A stretch of 64,000 nt of DNA from Mesorhizobium loti. Lineage in GTDB: Bacteria; Pseudomonadota; Alphaproteobacteria; Rhizobiales; Rhizobiaceae. The translations under genes were made by a program, and so were the position numbers. Location: the NCBI GenBank assembly GCA_014189435.1, contig CP050293.1:5647001-5711000 (forward strand), in the 5' to 3' direction. Under the pieces are notes generated by a model. It made no database searches and was not told where the DNA came from. It saw only the letters and a list, made by a program, of their open reading frames with translations. Below are positions 49,571 through 58,629 of this stretch, one piece after another. Position 1 is the first letter of the stretch, and every line of letters starts with the position of its first letter.

Positions 49571-50820
49571 CCCGCCAGATGAAGCTCGGCGCCTTTCTGT
49601 GGGCGACAGGCCACCATATCGCCGCCTGGCGTCACCCCAAGGCGCATGTGACGGCCGGCATCGATATCGACCATTACATCCAGCTGGCGCGCACGGCGGA
49701 AGCGGCGAAATTCGACATGGTGTTCTGCGAGGACGCCGCCGGCCTGCGCGAGGCCAATGTCGGCATCGCCAGCCAGACGTCGCGCTCGATCGGCTTCGAG
49801 CCGATCAGCCTGCTTTCGGCGCTTGCGGTCCAGACCAGCCGCATCGGCCTCGTCTCGACCGCCTCGACAAGCTACAACGAGCCCTATGGGCTGGCACGAA
49901 CCTTCCTGTCGCTCGATCATCTGAGCGGCGGCCGGGCCGGCTGGAACCTGGTCACCTCGGCCAGCCCCATCGAGGCAGCCAATTTCGGCTCGACGGGCCT
50001 CAAGCCCCATGCCGACAGGTACGAACGGGCGCGCGAATTCGCCGAGGTGGTGACCGGCCTGTGGCACGGCAAGCTCGGCGCCTCCGGCCATGACGGCCGG
50101 AGCTTTTCGGTGCGAGACCCGCTCGACCTGCCGCGTTCGCCCCAGGGCGCGCCTGTCATGGTCCAGGCCGGCGCCTCGGATGTCGGTCGCGACCTTGCCG
50201 CTCGCACCGCCGATGTGGTGTTCACGGCGGCGCAGACCTTCGAGGAAGCCAAGGCCTTTTACGACGATCTCAAGGGGCGTCTGGCGGCCTATGGGCGCGA
50301 GCCGGATGACATCAAGATCATGCCGGGCGTCGCGCCGGTGGTGGCGGAAACAGAAGCCGAAGCCCGCGAGAAACACGAGGAACTGCAGGAGCTGATCCCC
50401 GACGATGTCGGCGTGGCGCTGCTGTCCAGCTATCTCAGCATCTCCGACCTGTGGCGCCATCCGATCGACGGGCCGTTGCCCGAACTGCCGGAGAGCGAGG
50501 GGATGAAAAGCCGGCAGGCGCTGGTCATCGAGCAGTCGCGCCGCGACAACCTTTCCATTCGCCAGCTTGCGCGCCATTTCGCCGGCGCGCGCGGCCATTG
50601 GCGCATCGTCGGCACAGCGGCCCACGTGGCCGATGAGCTGCAGGCGCGATTCGAGGGGGGTGCTGCCGACGGCTTCAATGTCATGCCCTCTTATTTCCCC
50701 GGCGAACTCGATGCCTTTGCGACGCTCGTCGTGCCGGAACTGCAGCGGCGCGGCCTGTTCCGCACGGAATACGAGGGCCGGACACTGCGCGACCATCTGG
50801 GGCTGAAGCGGCCGGTTTAG
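49567..50820 (+). CDS. NtaA/SnaA/DszA-type flavin monooxygenase
   Basis: 417-residue LLM enzyme. AWRHPKAHVTAGIDIDHYIQLARTAEAAKFDMVF, TSRIGLVSTASTSYNEPYGLARTFLSLDHLSGGRAGWNLVTS, HADRYERAREFAEVVTGLW and PVMVQAGASDVGRDLAAR are the family's blocks. These enzymes use FMNH2 from a separate reductase to oxidise chelators, sulfonates or related compounds. No flavin reductase is adjacent. The pair sits between purine genes, so a role in oxidising an N-heterocycle or in sulfur scavenging are both open. Confidence 0.9.
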   Translation: MTRQMKLGAFLWATGHHIAAWRHPKAHVTAGIDIDHYIQLARTAEAAKFDMVFCEDAAGLREANVGIASQTSRSIGFEPISLLSALAVQTSRIGLVSTASTSYNEPYGLARTFLSLDHLSGGRAGWNLVTSASPIEAANFGSTGLKPHADRYERAREFAEVVTGLWHGKLGASGHDGRSFSVRDPLDLPRSPQGAPVMVQAGASDVGRDLAARTADVVFTAAQTFEEAKAFYDDLKGRLAAYGREPDDIKIMPGVAPVVAETEAEAREKHEELQELIPDDVGVALLSSYLSISDLWRHPIDGPLPELPESEGMKSRQALVIEQSRRDNLSIRQLARHFAGARGHWRIVGTAAHVADELQARFEGGAADGFNVMPSYFPGELDAFATLVVPELQRRGLFRTEYEGRTLRDHLGLKRPV

Positions 50821-50832
50821 CTGTGGCGCAGC

Positions 50833-51861
50833 TTAGCCTGCCATCACCCTGCCATGCGGAACTTGATGGTCGGCACTCAAGGCTGCGCTGTGACTGACCA
50901 ACGCGGTCATGATCTCGGCCGCCGCCAGCGCCGCGATGACCTGCGGGCGCTTGTCCTTGACGGCATCGCCGCCGATCGGCGAGACGAGGCGGGCAAATTC
51001 GGCTTCCCTGCCATCCGCCGATTTCAGGAACCAGTTCCTGAACGTTGCTCTCTTGGTCTTGGATCCGATCATGCCGACATAGGCGGTGTCGCCGCGTTTC
51101 AGCGCCTCGGCGACGATCAGAAAGTCCAACGCATGGTCGTGGGTGAGGATGGCGAAAGCGGTGCCGGCCGGAGCATCACGCACCTCAGCCTCCGGCATCG
51201 GCGTCAGCCGTGTCTCGATGGTTTCCGGCATGCCTTCCAGTGCTTCGGCGCGCGTCTCGATGACGACGCCGTGCACGGGAAGAAGTGCTATCGTCGACGC
51301 CAGTGCCTGGCCGACATGGCCGCCGCCGAAGATGTAGACATGCGGCAGATGCGCCTCCTCGGCTTCCGCGGCCGCGATCAGCTCGGCGGCGAGCGCGGCA
51401 TCGACGAGCCGGATCAGCACTTCGACGCGCCCGCCGCAGCATTGGCCGATCTCGGGGCCGAGCGGGACGTCTAGGGTTGCGCAGATCTCGTCAACCTCGA
51501 TGTGGGCTTCTTCACCCTCCCCCTTGTGGGGTGGGTCGGTGAGCGGACGTTGCGCAGCGGCGTTCGCGAACGAGGGTGGGGGCGGCTTGGCGCTAGCGTC
51601 CGCGCCCCCACCCCGTCCGGCTTTGCCGGCCGACCCTCCCCACAAGGGGGAGGGTGAAGAACCCACCATCTGCCGGGCCTTGTCGATCGCCATGTATTCG
51701 AGCTGACCGCCGCCGATCGTGCCAAAGATCGCCGTCTGCGAGACGAGCATGAAGGCGCCCTTCTCGCGTGGCGTCGAGCCTTTTGTGCCGGCCACTTCGA
51801 CCAGGGCGACCCGGCCGACGCTGGCGAGAAAGGCTTTCAGGCTTTGCACTTTCGAGTTCAT
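50833..51861 (-). CDS. xdhC: Xanthine dehydrogenase accessory protein XdhC with a repeat-derived insertion
   Basis: 342 residues. It inserts sulfurated molybdenum cofactor into XdhB. The N-terminal XdhC/CoxI domain is clear (VEVAGTKGSTPREKGAFMLV, GTIGGGQLEYMAIDKARQM). The C-terminal Rossmann domain reads HVYIFGGGHVGQALA and AYVGMIGSKTKRATFRNWF. Between them, residues about 68-118 are encoded by a palindromic genomic repeat (51508-51661) read in frame, giving a low-complexity Pro/Gly/Ala-rich stretch absent from typical XdhC. The conserved PLGPEIGQCCGGRVEVL follows directly. The frame is intact, so a functional protein with a surface loop is plausible. Confidence 0.93.
   Translation of the reverse strand: MNSKVQSLKAFLASVGRVALVEVAGTKGSTPREKGAFMLVSQTAIFGTIGGGQLEYMAIDKARQMVGSSPSPLWGGSAGKAGRGGGADASAKPPPPSFANAAAQRPLTDPPHKGEGEEAHIEVDEICATLDVPLGPEIGQCCGGRVEVLIRLVDAALAAELIAAAEAEEAHLPHVYIFGGGHVGQALASTIALLPVHGVVIETRAEALEGMPETIETRLTPMPEAEVRDAPAGTAFAILTHDHALDFLIVAEALKRGDTAYVGMIGSKTKRATFRNWFLKSADGREAEFARLVSPIGGDAVKDKRPQVIAALAAAEIMTALVSHSAALSADHQVPHGRVMAG
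51508..51661. repeat. Palindromic repeat inserted in frame in xdhC
   Basis: 32-base arms (51508-51539 and 51630-51661) are complementary with a single mismatch and contain CCCTCCCCCTTGTGGGG. They enclose a loop region with smaller hairpins. The family resembles the CTTCTCCCC-type element at 36533-36678 but is here within coding sequence. Confidence 0.9.
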
Positions 51862-51922
51862 TTTTTGCGTTCCCGAATGGGAAATATAATCTTCTCGCCT
51901 TGAATTTGCACGTTTTGCCAGT

Positions 51923-54277
51923 TCAGGCGCCGGCCTTGATCTCTTTCTTCAACCGCTCGATCGCCATCAGCACCCGTTCTGGCGTTGCCGGCGCATCGAG
52001 GCGCGGGCAGATCTTGTGGTCGGCAATGCTCGCCACCGCGTCCGACAGCGCGTGCAGCACCGACATGCCGAGCGGGAACGGCGGCTCGCCGACCGCCTTG
52101 GAGCGATGGATCGTCGGCTCGCTGGCTTCAGGCCAGTCGGCCAGAGTGACGTTGAAGACCTTCGGCCGGTCTGAGGCGAGCGGGATCTTGTAGGTCGACG
52201 GCGCGTGCGTGCGCAGCCGGCCCTTGGCGTCCCACCACAGTTCTTCCGTCGTCAGCCAACCCATGCCCTGGATGAAGCCGCCCTCGATCTGGCCGATGTC
52301 GATCGCCCGGTTCAGCGAGCGGCCGCAATCGTGGAGAATGTCGGTGCGCTCGACCATGTATTCGCCGGTCAGAGTGTCGACCGAGACCTCCGAGCACGAC
52401 GCACCATAGGCGAAATAGTAGAAGGGACGACCCTCCCCCTTGTCGCGGTTCCAGTGGATTTTCGGCGTCTTGTAGAAACCGGCCGCCGACAGCTGGATGC
52501 GGGCCATGTAAGCCTGCTTGACGAGGTCGGCGAAGGCAATTTCCTGGTTGCCGATGCGCACCCGGTTGGGCAGGAACAGCACCTGATCGCGCGGCACCTG
52601 GTATTTTTCGGCGGCGAAATCGGTCAACCGATCCTTGATCTGGCGAGCGCCATTCTGCGCCGCCATGCCGTTGAGGTCGGAGCCGGACGACGCTGCCGTG
52701 GCCGAGGTGTTCGGCACCTTGCCGGTCGTGGTCGCGGTGATCTTCACCTGGTCGAGGTCGATCTGGAACTCTTCCGCCACCACCTGGGCCACCTTGACGT
52801 AGAGACCCTGCCCCATCTCGGTGCCGCCATGGTTCAGATGCACCGAACCGTCGGTGTAGACATGCACCAGCGCGCCGGCCTGATTGTAATGCGTGGCGGT
52901 GAACGAGATGCCGAACTTGACCGGCGTCAGCGCCAGGCCACGCTTGATGAAACGGCTGTTGGCATTGAAGGCCGATATTTCGCGCCGCCGCCGCGCGTAG
53001 CTGGCGCTTTGCTCCAGCTCGGCGACGATGCGCTGGATAATGTTGTCCTCGACCGTCTGGTGGTAGGGCGTGATGTTGCGGTCCGATGTGCCGTAGAAGT
53101 TCTTCTTGCGGATTTCTAGCGGATCCTTGCCGACGGCAAAGGCCACCTCGTCGATAACGCGCTCGGCGCCGACCATGCCTTGCGGGCCGCCGAAACCACG
53201 AAACGCCGTGTTCGACACGGTGTTGGTGTAGAGCGGCGCCGATTGGGCGTGCACCGCCGGCCAGAAATAAGTGTTGTCACAGTGGAACAGCGCGCGATCG
53301 GTCACCGGGCCGGAAAGGTCCGACGAAAAACCGCAGCGCGCCGCGAACATGAAATCGACGCCGAGGATGTTGCCGTCGTCATCGAAGCCGACCTCATAGT
53401 CGACGAGGAAATCATGACGCTTGCCGGTGGCGATCATGTCGTCATCGCGGTCGGGCCGGATCTTCACGGCGCGATGGTGCTTCTTCGCGGCGATCGCGGC
53501 CAATGCGGCAAACTGATTGCCCTGCGTTTCCTTGCCGCCGAAGCCGCCGCCCATGCGGCGGATTTCCACCGTGATGGCATTGCTCGGCACGCCAAGCGCA
53601 TGACTGACCATGTGCTGGACTTCGCTCGGATGCTGGGTCGAGGAATAGATGGTGACGTCCTGGTCTTCGCCCGGAACAGCCATGGCGATATGGCCCTCGA
53701 GATAGAAGTGTTCCTGGCCGCCAATGCGCATTTTTCCTTTCAGCCGGCGCGGCGCCTGACGGATCGCCGTAGCGGCATCGCCACGCTTCAGCGTGAGGGG
53801 CGGCGTGACGAGCTTGCTCTTTTTCGGATCGAGCTCGCCTATGTCGGTGACGAAAGGCAATTCCTTGTATTCGACCTTGGCCAATTTGGTGGCGCGGCGC
53901 GCCTGCTCGCGCGTCTCGGCAATGACGCAGAAGATAGGCTGGCCGTAGAATTGCACCTTGCCGTCGGCAAGCACCGGCTCGTCGTGGCGGCCGGTCGGCG
54001 AGATGTCGTTCTCGCCCGGCACGTCACTGGCCGTCAGCACGTCGACAACACCGGGCGCCGTGCGCACCGCCGAGAGATCCATGCTGGTAATCGTGGCATG
54101 CGTGGCACTGGAAAGCCCGAGGCAGCCATGCAGCGTGCCAGCCGGTTCCGGCATGTCGTCGATATAGATGGCGGTGCCGCTGACATGTTTATGCGCGGAA
54201 TCGTGACGCTGGTCGTTGGCGACGCCGCCAGCGATCTTTTCAGCCTTGAGGTTGGGGGCAGCGTGCTTGTTCATCAT
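51923..54277 (-). CDS. xdhB: Xanthine dehydrogenase molybdopterin-binding subunit
   Basis: 784 residues. It carries the Mo-cofactor and converts hypoxanthine/xanthine to urate. Hallmarks: MGGGFGGKETQGNQFAALAAIAA, FRGFGGPQGMVGAERVIDEVA, HGGTEMGQGLYVKVAQVVAEEF, AASSGSDLNGMAAQNGARQI and the catalytic Glu in KAVGEPPFPLGMSVLHAL. The ATG at 54277 overlaps the xdhA stop (ATGA). XdhC, its maturation factor, follows 62 bases downstream. Confidence 0.97.
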   Translation of the reverse strand: MMNKHAAPNLKAEKIAGGVANDQRHDSAHKHVSGTAIYIDDMPEPAGTLHGCLGLSSATHATITSMDLSAVRTAPGVVDVLTASDVPGENDISPTGRHDEPVLADGKVQFYGQPIFCVIAETREQARRATKLAKVEYKELPFVTDIGELDPKKSKLVTPPLTLKRGDAATAIRQAPRRLKGKMRIGGQEHFYLEGHIAMAVPGEDQDVTIYSSTQHPSEVQHMVSHALGVPSNAITVEIRRMGGGFGGKETQGNQFAALAAIAAKKHHRAVKIRPDRDDDMIATGKRHDFLVDYEVGFDDDGNILGVDFMFAARCGFSSDLSGPVTDRALFHCDNTYFWPAVHAQSAPLYTNTVSNTAFRGFGGPQGMVGAERVIDEVAFAVGKDPLEIRKKNFYGTSDRNITPYHQTVEDNIIQRIVAELEQSASYARRRREISAFNANSRFIKRGLALTPVKFGISFTATHYNQAGALVHVYTDGSVHLNHGGTEMGQGLYVKVAQVVAEEFQIDLDQVKITATTTGKVPNTSATAASSGSDLNGMAAQNGARQIKDRLTDFAAEKYQVPRDQVLFLPNRVRIGNQEIAFADLVKQAYMARIQLSAAGFYKTPKIHWNRDKGEGRPFYYFAYGASCSEVSVDTLTGEYMVERTDILHDCGRSLNRAIDIGQIEGGFIQGMGWLTTEELWWDAKGRLRTHAPSTYKIPLASDRPKVFNVTLADWPEASEPTIHRSKAVGEPPFPLGMSVLHALSDAVASIADHKICPRLDAPATPERVLMAIERLKKEIKAGA

Positions 54278-55755
54278 GCCGCCTCGTGCCTCGAAACCTG
54301 GATCGGCTCCCTGGTGCCGCTGGTCTCGGCGAAGAAGCGCAGCAAGAGATTGCGCGCCGCCAGGGCACGATATTCGGCCGAGGCCCGCATATCGGTCAGC
54401 GGAGTGAAATCCCTGACATATTCGGCCATCGCTGCCTCAACCGTCTGTTCGGTCCATGGCTTGCCGAGCAGCGCTTTTTCGACAGAAGACGCCCGCTTCG
54501 GCGTCGCCGCCATGCCGCCATAGGCGATGCGGACGTCTGCGACCGTTCCGTCCTTGGCCAGCGTGAGAAAAAAGGCGCCGAGGGCCGCGGTGATGTCCTC
54601 GTCGCGACGCTTGGTGATCTTGTGGATGGCGAATTTTGTACCCTTGGCGGGAACAGGAACGTGCACGGCCTCGACGAATTCGCCTGATAGCCGGTCCTGT
54701 TTGCCGTAGGCGATGAAGAACGTTTCCAACGGGATCGTCCGCCGCTTCTTGCCCTTGCGCAAGGTGAGGCTTGCGCCGAGCGCGATCAAGGGCGGCGGCG
54801 TATCGCCGATCGGCGAGCCATTGGCGATGTTGCCGCCGATGGTGCCCATGTTGCGCACCTGTTCGCCACCGATGCGGTCGAACAGCGGCCCCATCGCCGG
54901 GATGCGCTTCGCCAGCGTCGCGAAGGCGTCAGTGTAGGTGACGCCGGCGCCGATTGTGATGACGCCGTTGTCTTCCGAGATGGTGCAAAGTCCGTCGAGA
55001 TTGCCGATGAAAATGGCCGGCGAAATATCGCGCATGTGCTTGGTCACCCACAGGCCGACATCGGTCGAGCCGGCAACGATGGTGGCGCCGGGCTCCTTGT
55101 CCAGCACAGCGGCGAAATCGTCGACGTTGGCCGGTACCACCAGCCGCGTCTTGCCGGCACCGATCTCGACCCGGGCGCCGTCATGCATGGCCTCGAGCCT
55201 GGCGGTGATTGCCTTGCGCTCCGCCGCCAGCGGATCCTTTGCCGCCTTGCCGTAGCTGGAGATGGCGTGCGCCGCGCGCATGATCGCCTCGTAGCCGGTG
55301 CAGCGGCAGAGATTGCCTTGCAACGCCTTTTCGATATCCGCGTTCGACGGATTTGATGATTTCATCCACAGGCCATAGAGCGACATGACGAAGCCCGGCG
55401 TGCAGAAGCCGCATTGCGAGCCGTGGAAATCGACCATCGCCTGCTGCACCGGGTGCAACTGGCCGGGTGAACCACGCAGATGCTCGACGGTCACGACATG
55501 GGTGCCGTCCAGCGAGCCGAGGAATCGGATGCAGGCATTGACGCTTTCATAGACCAGCCCGCCCTCCGAGAGCTTGCCGACCAACACGGTGCAGGCGCCG
55601 CAATCGCCCTCGGCGCAGCCTTCCTTGGTGCCGCGCAGCGAACGGTCGAGCCGCAGCCAGTCGAGCAAGGTCGCATCCGGCGCCACCGACGAAAGCACCA
55701 CATCCCTGCCGTTGAGAATGAAACGGATTTCGTTGCGGATATTGACCTTGGCCAT
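54274..55755 (-). CDS. xdhA: Xanthine dehydrogenase small subunit (2Fe-2S and FAD)
   Basis: 493 residues. The plant-type 2Fe-2S centre is GCAEGDCGACTVLVG. The second Fe-S domain has GSQCGFCTPGFVMSLYGLW and GNLCRCTGYEAIMRA. The FAD-binding domain follows from about residue 190 (ATIVAGSTDVGLWVTKHMRD, GGNIANGSPIGDTPPPLIALGA). Electrons from XdhB go through it to NAD+. It lies 3 bases downstream of the HIU hydrolase gene, making one operon hiuH-xdhA-xdhB-xdhC. Confidence 0.97.
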   Translation of the reverse strand: MAKVNIRNEIRFILNGRDVVLSSVAPDATLLDWLRLDRSLRGTKEGCAEGDCGACTVLVGKLSEGGLVYESVNACIRFLGSLDGTHVVTVEHLRGSPGQLHPVQQAMVDFHGSQCGFCTPGFVMSLYGLWMKSSNPSNADIEKALQGNLCRCTGYEAIMRAAHAISSYGKAAKDPLAAERKAITARLEAMHDGARVEIGAGKTRLVVPANVDDFAAVLDKEPGATIVAGSTDVGLWVTKHMRDISPAIFIGNLDGLCTISEDNGVITIGAGVTYTDAFATLAKRIPAMGPLFDRIGGEQVRNMGTIGGNIANGSPIGDTPPPLIALGASLTLRKGKKRRTIPLETFFIAYGKQDRLSGEFVEAVHVPVPAKGTKFAIHKITKRRDEDITAALGAFFLTLAKDGTVADVRIAYGGMAATPKRASSVEKALLGKPWTEQTVEAAMAEYVRDFTPLTDMRASAEYRALAARNLLLRFFAETSGTREPIQVSRHEAA

Positions 55756-55758
55756 GCC

Positions 55759-56133
55759 TCAGCTCCCCCTGTAGGTCGAGTAGCCGTAGGGCGAGACGAG
55801 CAGCGGCACATGGTAATGCACCGGTTCGGCCATGCCGAAGCGGATCGGTATCACATCGAGAAAGGCGGGTTTCGGCAGGCTCAGCCCCTGCTGGCGCAAA
55901 TAGTCGCCCGCGGCGAAGATCAGTTCGTATTCGCCGGTGCGGAACTCCGCGTCGGCGAGCAGCGGCTTGTCGCAACGGCCGTCGGCATTGGTGACAACGG
56001 TCTTCAGATGTGTCCGCGTCTGGCCCTCGAGGTGATAGAGCGCAATCGACAGTCCCGCCGCCGGCTTGCCGGTCGCCGTGTCGAGGACATGGGTCGTCAG
56101 ACGCCCGCCATCGGCTTTCGACGTTTCTGCCAT
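55759..56133 (-). CDS. 5-hydroxyisourate hydrolase
   Basis: 124 residues from the ATG at 56133. Transthyretin-related protein: [22 protein letters not shown] (catalytic His), the Arg-containing [12 protein letters not shown] strand, [19 protein letters not shown] with the diagnostic C-terminal YRGS. It hydrolyses the PuuD product to OHCU. It is the first gene of the xdh operon and is divergent from the allantoinase fusion. Confidence 0.95.
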   Translation of the reverse strand: MAETSKADGGRLTTHVLDTATGKPAAGLSIALYHLEGQTRTHLKTVVTNADGRCDKPLLADAEFRTGEYELIFAAGDYLRQQGLSLPKPAFLDVIPIRFGMAEPVHYHVPLLVSPYGYSTYRGS

Positions 56134-56336
56134 TGGCCGCCTCCCATTTCCGGTACGAGCGAATTGACCCGGTACCATCAAGTATCAACAGTGAATTGTG
56201 CGCCAATTAAAGGCGATGCATAAGTCCCGGTCGAGCGGAGTGCGACAAAAACACTTTCAAAAATTTTCGGGGGAATGCGAGAAGCGCCCTTTCGATATTC
56301 TGACCATACTTCGGGCCATGCCCGGCGGGAGGGACG

Positions 56337-57755
56337 ATGCGTTACATCAGAGACATGCGCGGCTACGGAGCCAATCCGCCGGACCCGAAATGGCCTGGCG
56401 GTGCGCATGTCGCCGTGCAGTTCGTCGTCAATTACGAGGAAGGCGGCGAAAACTGCGTGCTGCATGGCGACAAGGCGTCTGAAGCCTTCCTGTCGGAAAT
56501 CGTCGGCGCGGCACCCTGGGTGGGCCAGCGCCACTGGAACATGGAATCCATCTACGAATATGGGGCGCGGGCCGGCTTCTGGCGGCTGCTTCGTCTGTTC
56601 ACCGAGGCTGAGGTGCCGATCACCTGCTACGGCGTCGCCACCGCGCTCGCCCGTTCGCCCGATCAGGTCACGGCCATGCAGGAAGCCGGCTGGGAAATCG
56701 CTTCACACGGGCTGAGATGGATCGACTACCGCGACCACAGTGTCGAGGATGAACGCCGCGACCTCGAAGCGGCGATCAAGCTGCACTACGAAGTGACCGG
56801 CGCGCGCCCGACCGGCTGGTACACCGGCCGCACTTCGGTCAACACCGTGCGGATTGTGGCGGAAGAAGGCGGCTTCGACTATGTGTCGGACACTTATGAC
56901 GACGAACTGCCCTACTGGTTCGAGCATGAGGGCGGCACGCAACTCATCATCCCCTATACGCTCGACGCCAACGACATGCGTTTCGCCACGCCGCAGGGCT
57001 TCAACTCGGGCGACCAGTTCTTTGCCTATTTGAAGGACAGCTTCGACACACTCTATGCCGAGGGGCAGGCAGGGCGGCCGCGCATGATGAACATCGGCCT
57101 GCATTGCCGCCTCGTCGGGCGGCCGGGCCGGGTGGCGGCGCTGAAGCGCTTCGTCGACTATGTGAAGTCGCACGACAAGGTCTGGCTGGCGCGGCGCATC
57201 GACATCGCCCGCCACTGGCAAGAGGTCAATCCTTACAAGCCGGCGGCACTCAGACCATCGAAGATGGAATTCGAGACGTTCGTCCATACATTCGGCGGCG
57301 TGTTCGAGCATTCGCCGTGGATCGCCGAGCGCGCCTTCGAGTTGGAACTGGGCCCGGCGCACGACACTTCAGGCGGCCTGCACAATGCGCTTTGCCGCAT
57401 CTTCCGTTCCGCCAGCGAAACCGAGCGGCTTTCGGTGCTCAACGCCCATCCCGACCTTGCCGGCAAACTGGCCAAGGCCAAACGGCTGACGGCGGAATCG
57501 ACCAGGGAACAGGCGTCGGCCGGCCTCGACGCGCTGACCGACAAGGAGCGCGAACTGTTTTCCAAGCTCAATGCCGCCTATGTCACCACCTTCGGCTTCC
57601 CCTTCATCATCGCGGTGAAGGGCAAGACGAAGGAGGAGATCCTGGCGGAATTCGAGGCGCGCATCGGCAACAGCCGCGGCGTCGAATTCGAAACCGCCTG
57701 CAAACAGGTCGAGCGCATCGCGCTGCTCCGCCTCAAGGACATGCTTCCGCAATAG
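56337..57755 (+). CDS. puuE: Fusion of PuuE allantoinase and OHCU decarboxylase
   Basis: 472 residues. Residues 1 to about 300 are the cofactor-independent polysaccharide-deacetylase-fold allantoinase (VQFVVNYEEGGENCVLHGD, GYGANPPDPKWPGGA, GWEIASHGLRWIDY, NIGLHCRLVGRPGR). From about residue 310 the protein is an OHCU decarboxylase (FVHTFGGVFEHSPWIAERAF, LNAHPDLAGKLA, FGFPFIIAVKGKTKEEIL). One polypeptide thus makes S-allantoin from OHCU and opens it to allantoate. Such fusions are known in alphaproteobacteria. It starts a forward operon with the next two genes. Confidence 0.95.
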   Translation: MRYIRDMRGYGANPPDPKWPGGAHVAVQFVVNYEEGGENCVLHGDKASEAFLSEIVGAAPWVGQRHWNMESIYEYGARAGFWRLLRLFTEAEVPITCYGVATALARSPDQVTAMQEAGWEIASHGLRWIDYRDHSVEDERRDLEAAIKLHYEVTGARPTGWYTGRTSVNTVRIVAEEGGFDYVSDTYDDELPYWFEHEGGTQLIIPYTLDANDMRFATPQGFNSGDQFFAYLKDSFDTLYAEGQAGRPRMMNIGLHCRLVGRPGRVAALKRFVDYVKSHDKVWLARRIDIARHWQEVNPYKPAALRPSKMEFETFVHTFGGVFEHSPWIAERAFELELGPAHDTSGGLHNALCRIFRSASETERLSVLNAHPDLAGKLAKAKRLTAESTREQASAGLDALTDKERELFSKLNAAYVTTFGFPFIIAVKGKTKEEILAEFEARIGNSRGVEFETACKQVERIALLRLKDMLPQ

Positions 57756-57765
57756 GTTTGAACCC

Positions 57766-58629
57766 ATGGATACGATCAGGATGCCCGACCGAACCTATTA
57801 CGCACCGCATGGCGGCCACCCCGGCCAGAGCGAGCTTCTGACCGGCCGCGCCGTCTTCACCGAGGCCTATGCCGTCATTCCCAGGGGCGTGATGCAGGAC
57901 ATCGTCACCAGCGCTCTGCCGTTCTGGGATAAGACCCGCGTCTGGATCTTGTCGCGACCGCTATCCGGTTTTGCCGAGACGTTCTCGCAATACATTGTCG
58001 AGGTCGCGCCCGGTGGCGGCAGCGATCGGCCGGAACCCGATGCCGGTGCGGAAGGCGCCCTGTTCGTGGTCGAAGGCGAACTGACCGTCCTGCTTGGCGG
58101 CAAGAAGCATGTCTTGCGGCCCGGTGGCTTCGCCTTCCTGCCGCCGGCCAGCGGCTGGACGGTTCGCAACGAAAGCAGGGCCGACGTACGCTTCCACTGG
58201 ATTCGCAAGGCTTACGAGGCGGTCGACGGTCTCGATGCGCCTGAAGCCTTCTTCACCAATGAACAGGAAATCGCGCCGACGCCGATGCCAGGCACCGAGG
58301 GCCGCTGGGCGACGACGCGGTTCGTCGATCCGGCCGATTTGCGCCACGACATGCACATGACCATCGTCACGCTCGAGCCGGGCGCCGTCATTCCTTTCGC
58401 CGAAACCCATGTCATGGAGCACGGTCTCTATGTGTTGGAAGGCAAGGCGGTCTATCGCCTCAACCAGGACTGGGTGGAGGTCGAGGCCGGCGATTATATG
58501 TGGCTGCGCGCCTTCTGCCCGCAGGCCTGCTATGCCGGCGGCCCGGGTAAATTCCGCTATCTGCTGTACAAGGACGTCAACCGGCACGCCAAGCTTGGCG
58601 GCGCCGGCATTGCAAAGCGCGCGCCATGA
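57766..58629 (+). CDS. (S)-Ureidoglycine aminohydrolase
   Basis: 287-residue bicupin. ALFVVEGELTVLLGGKKHVLRPGGFAFLPP is the first cupin, and IVTLEPGAVIPFAETHVMEHGLYVLEGKAVYRLN is the second, with the metal ligands Glu, His, His and Gln positions typical of the manganese enzyme. It releases ammonia from ureidoglycine to give ureidoglycolate. It lies 10 bases after the PuuE-UraD fusion and overlaps allA by four bases. Confidence 0.92.
   Translation: MDTIRMPDRTYYAPHGGHPGQSELLTGRAVFTEAYAVIPRGVMQDIVTSALPFWDKTRVWILSRPLSGFAETFSQYIVEVAPGGGSDRPEPDAGAEGALFVVEGELTVLLGGKKHVLRPGGFAFLPPASGWTVRNESRADVRFHWIRKAYEAVDGLDAPEAFFTNEQEIAPTPMPGTEGRWATTRFVDPADLRHDMHMTIVTLEPGAVIPFAETHVMEHGLYVLEGKAVYRLNQDWVEVEAGDYMWLRAFCPQACYAGGPGKFRYLLYKDVNRHAKLGGAGIAKRAP

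Noticed and set aside
36533..51661. CRISPR array
   Set aside because: The repeats are dispersed, palindromic and of different families, without regular spacers or cas genes.
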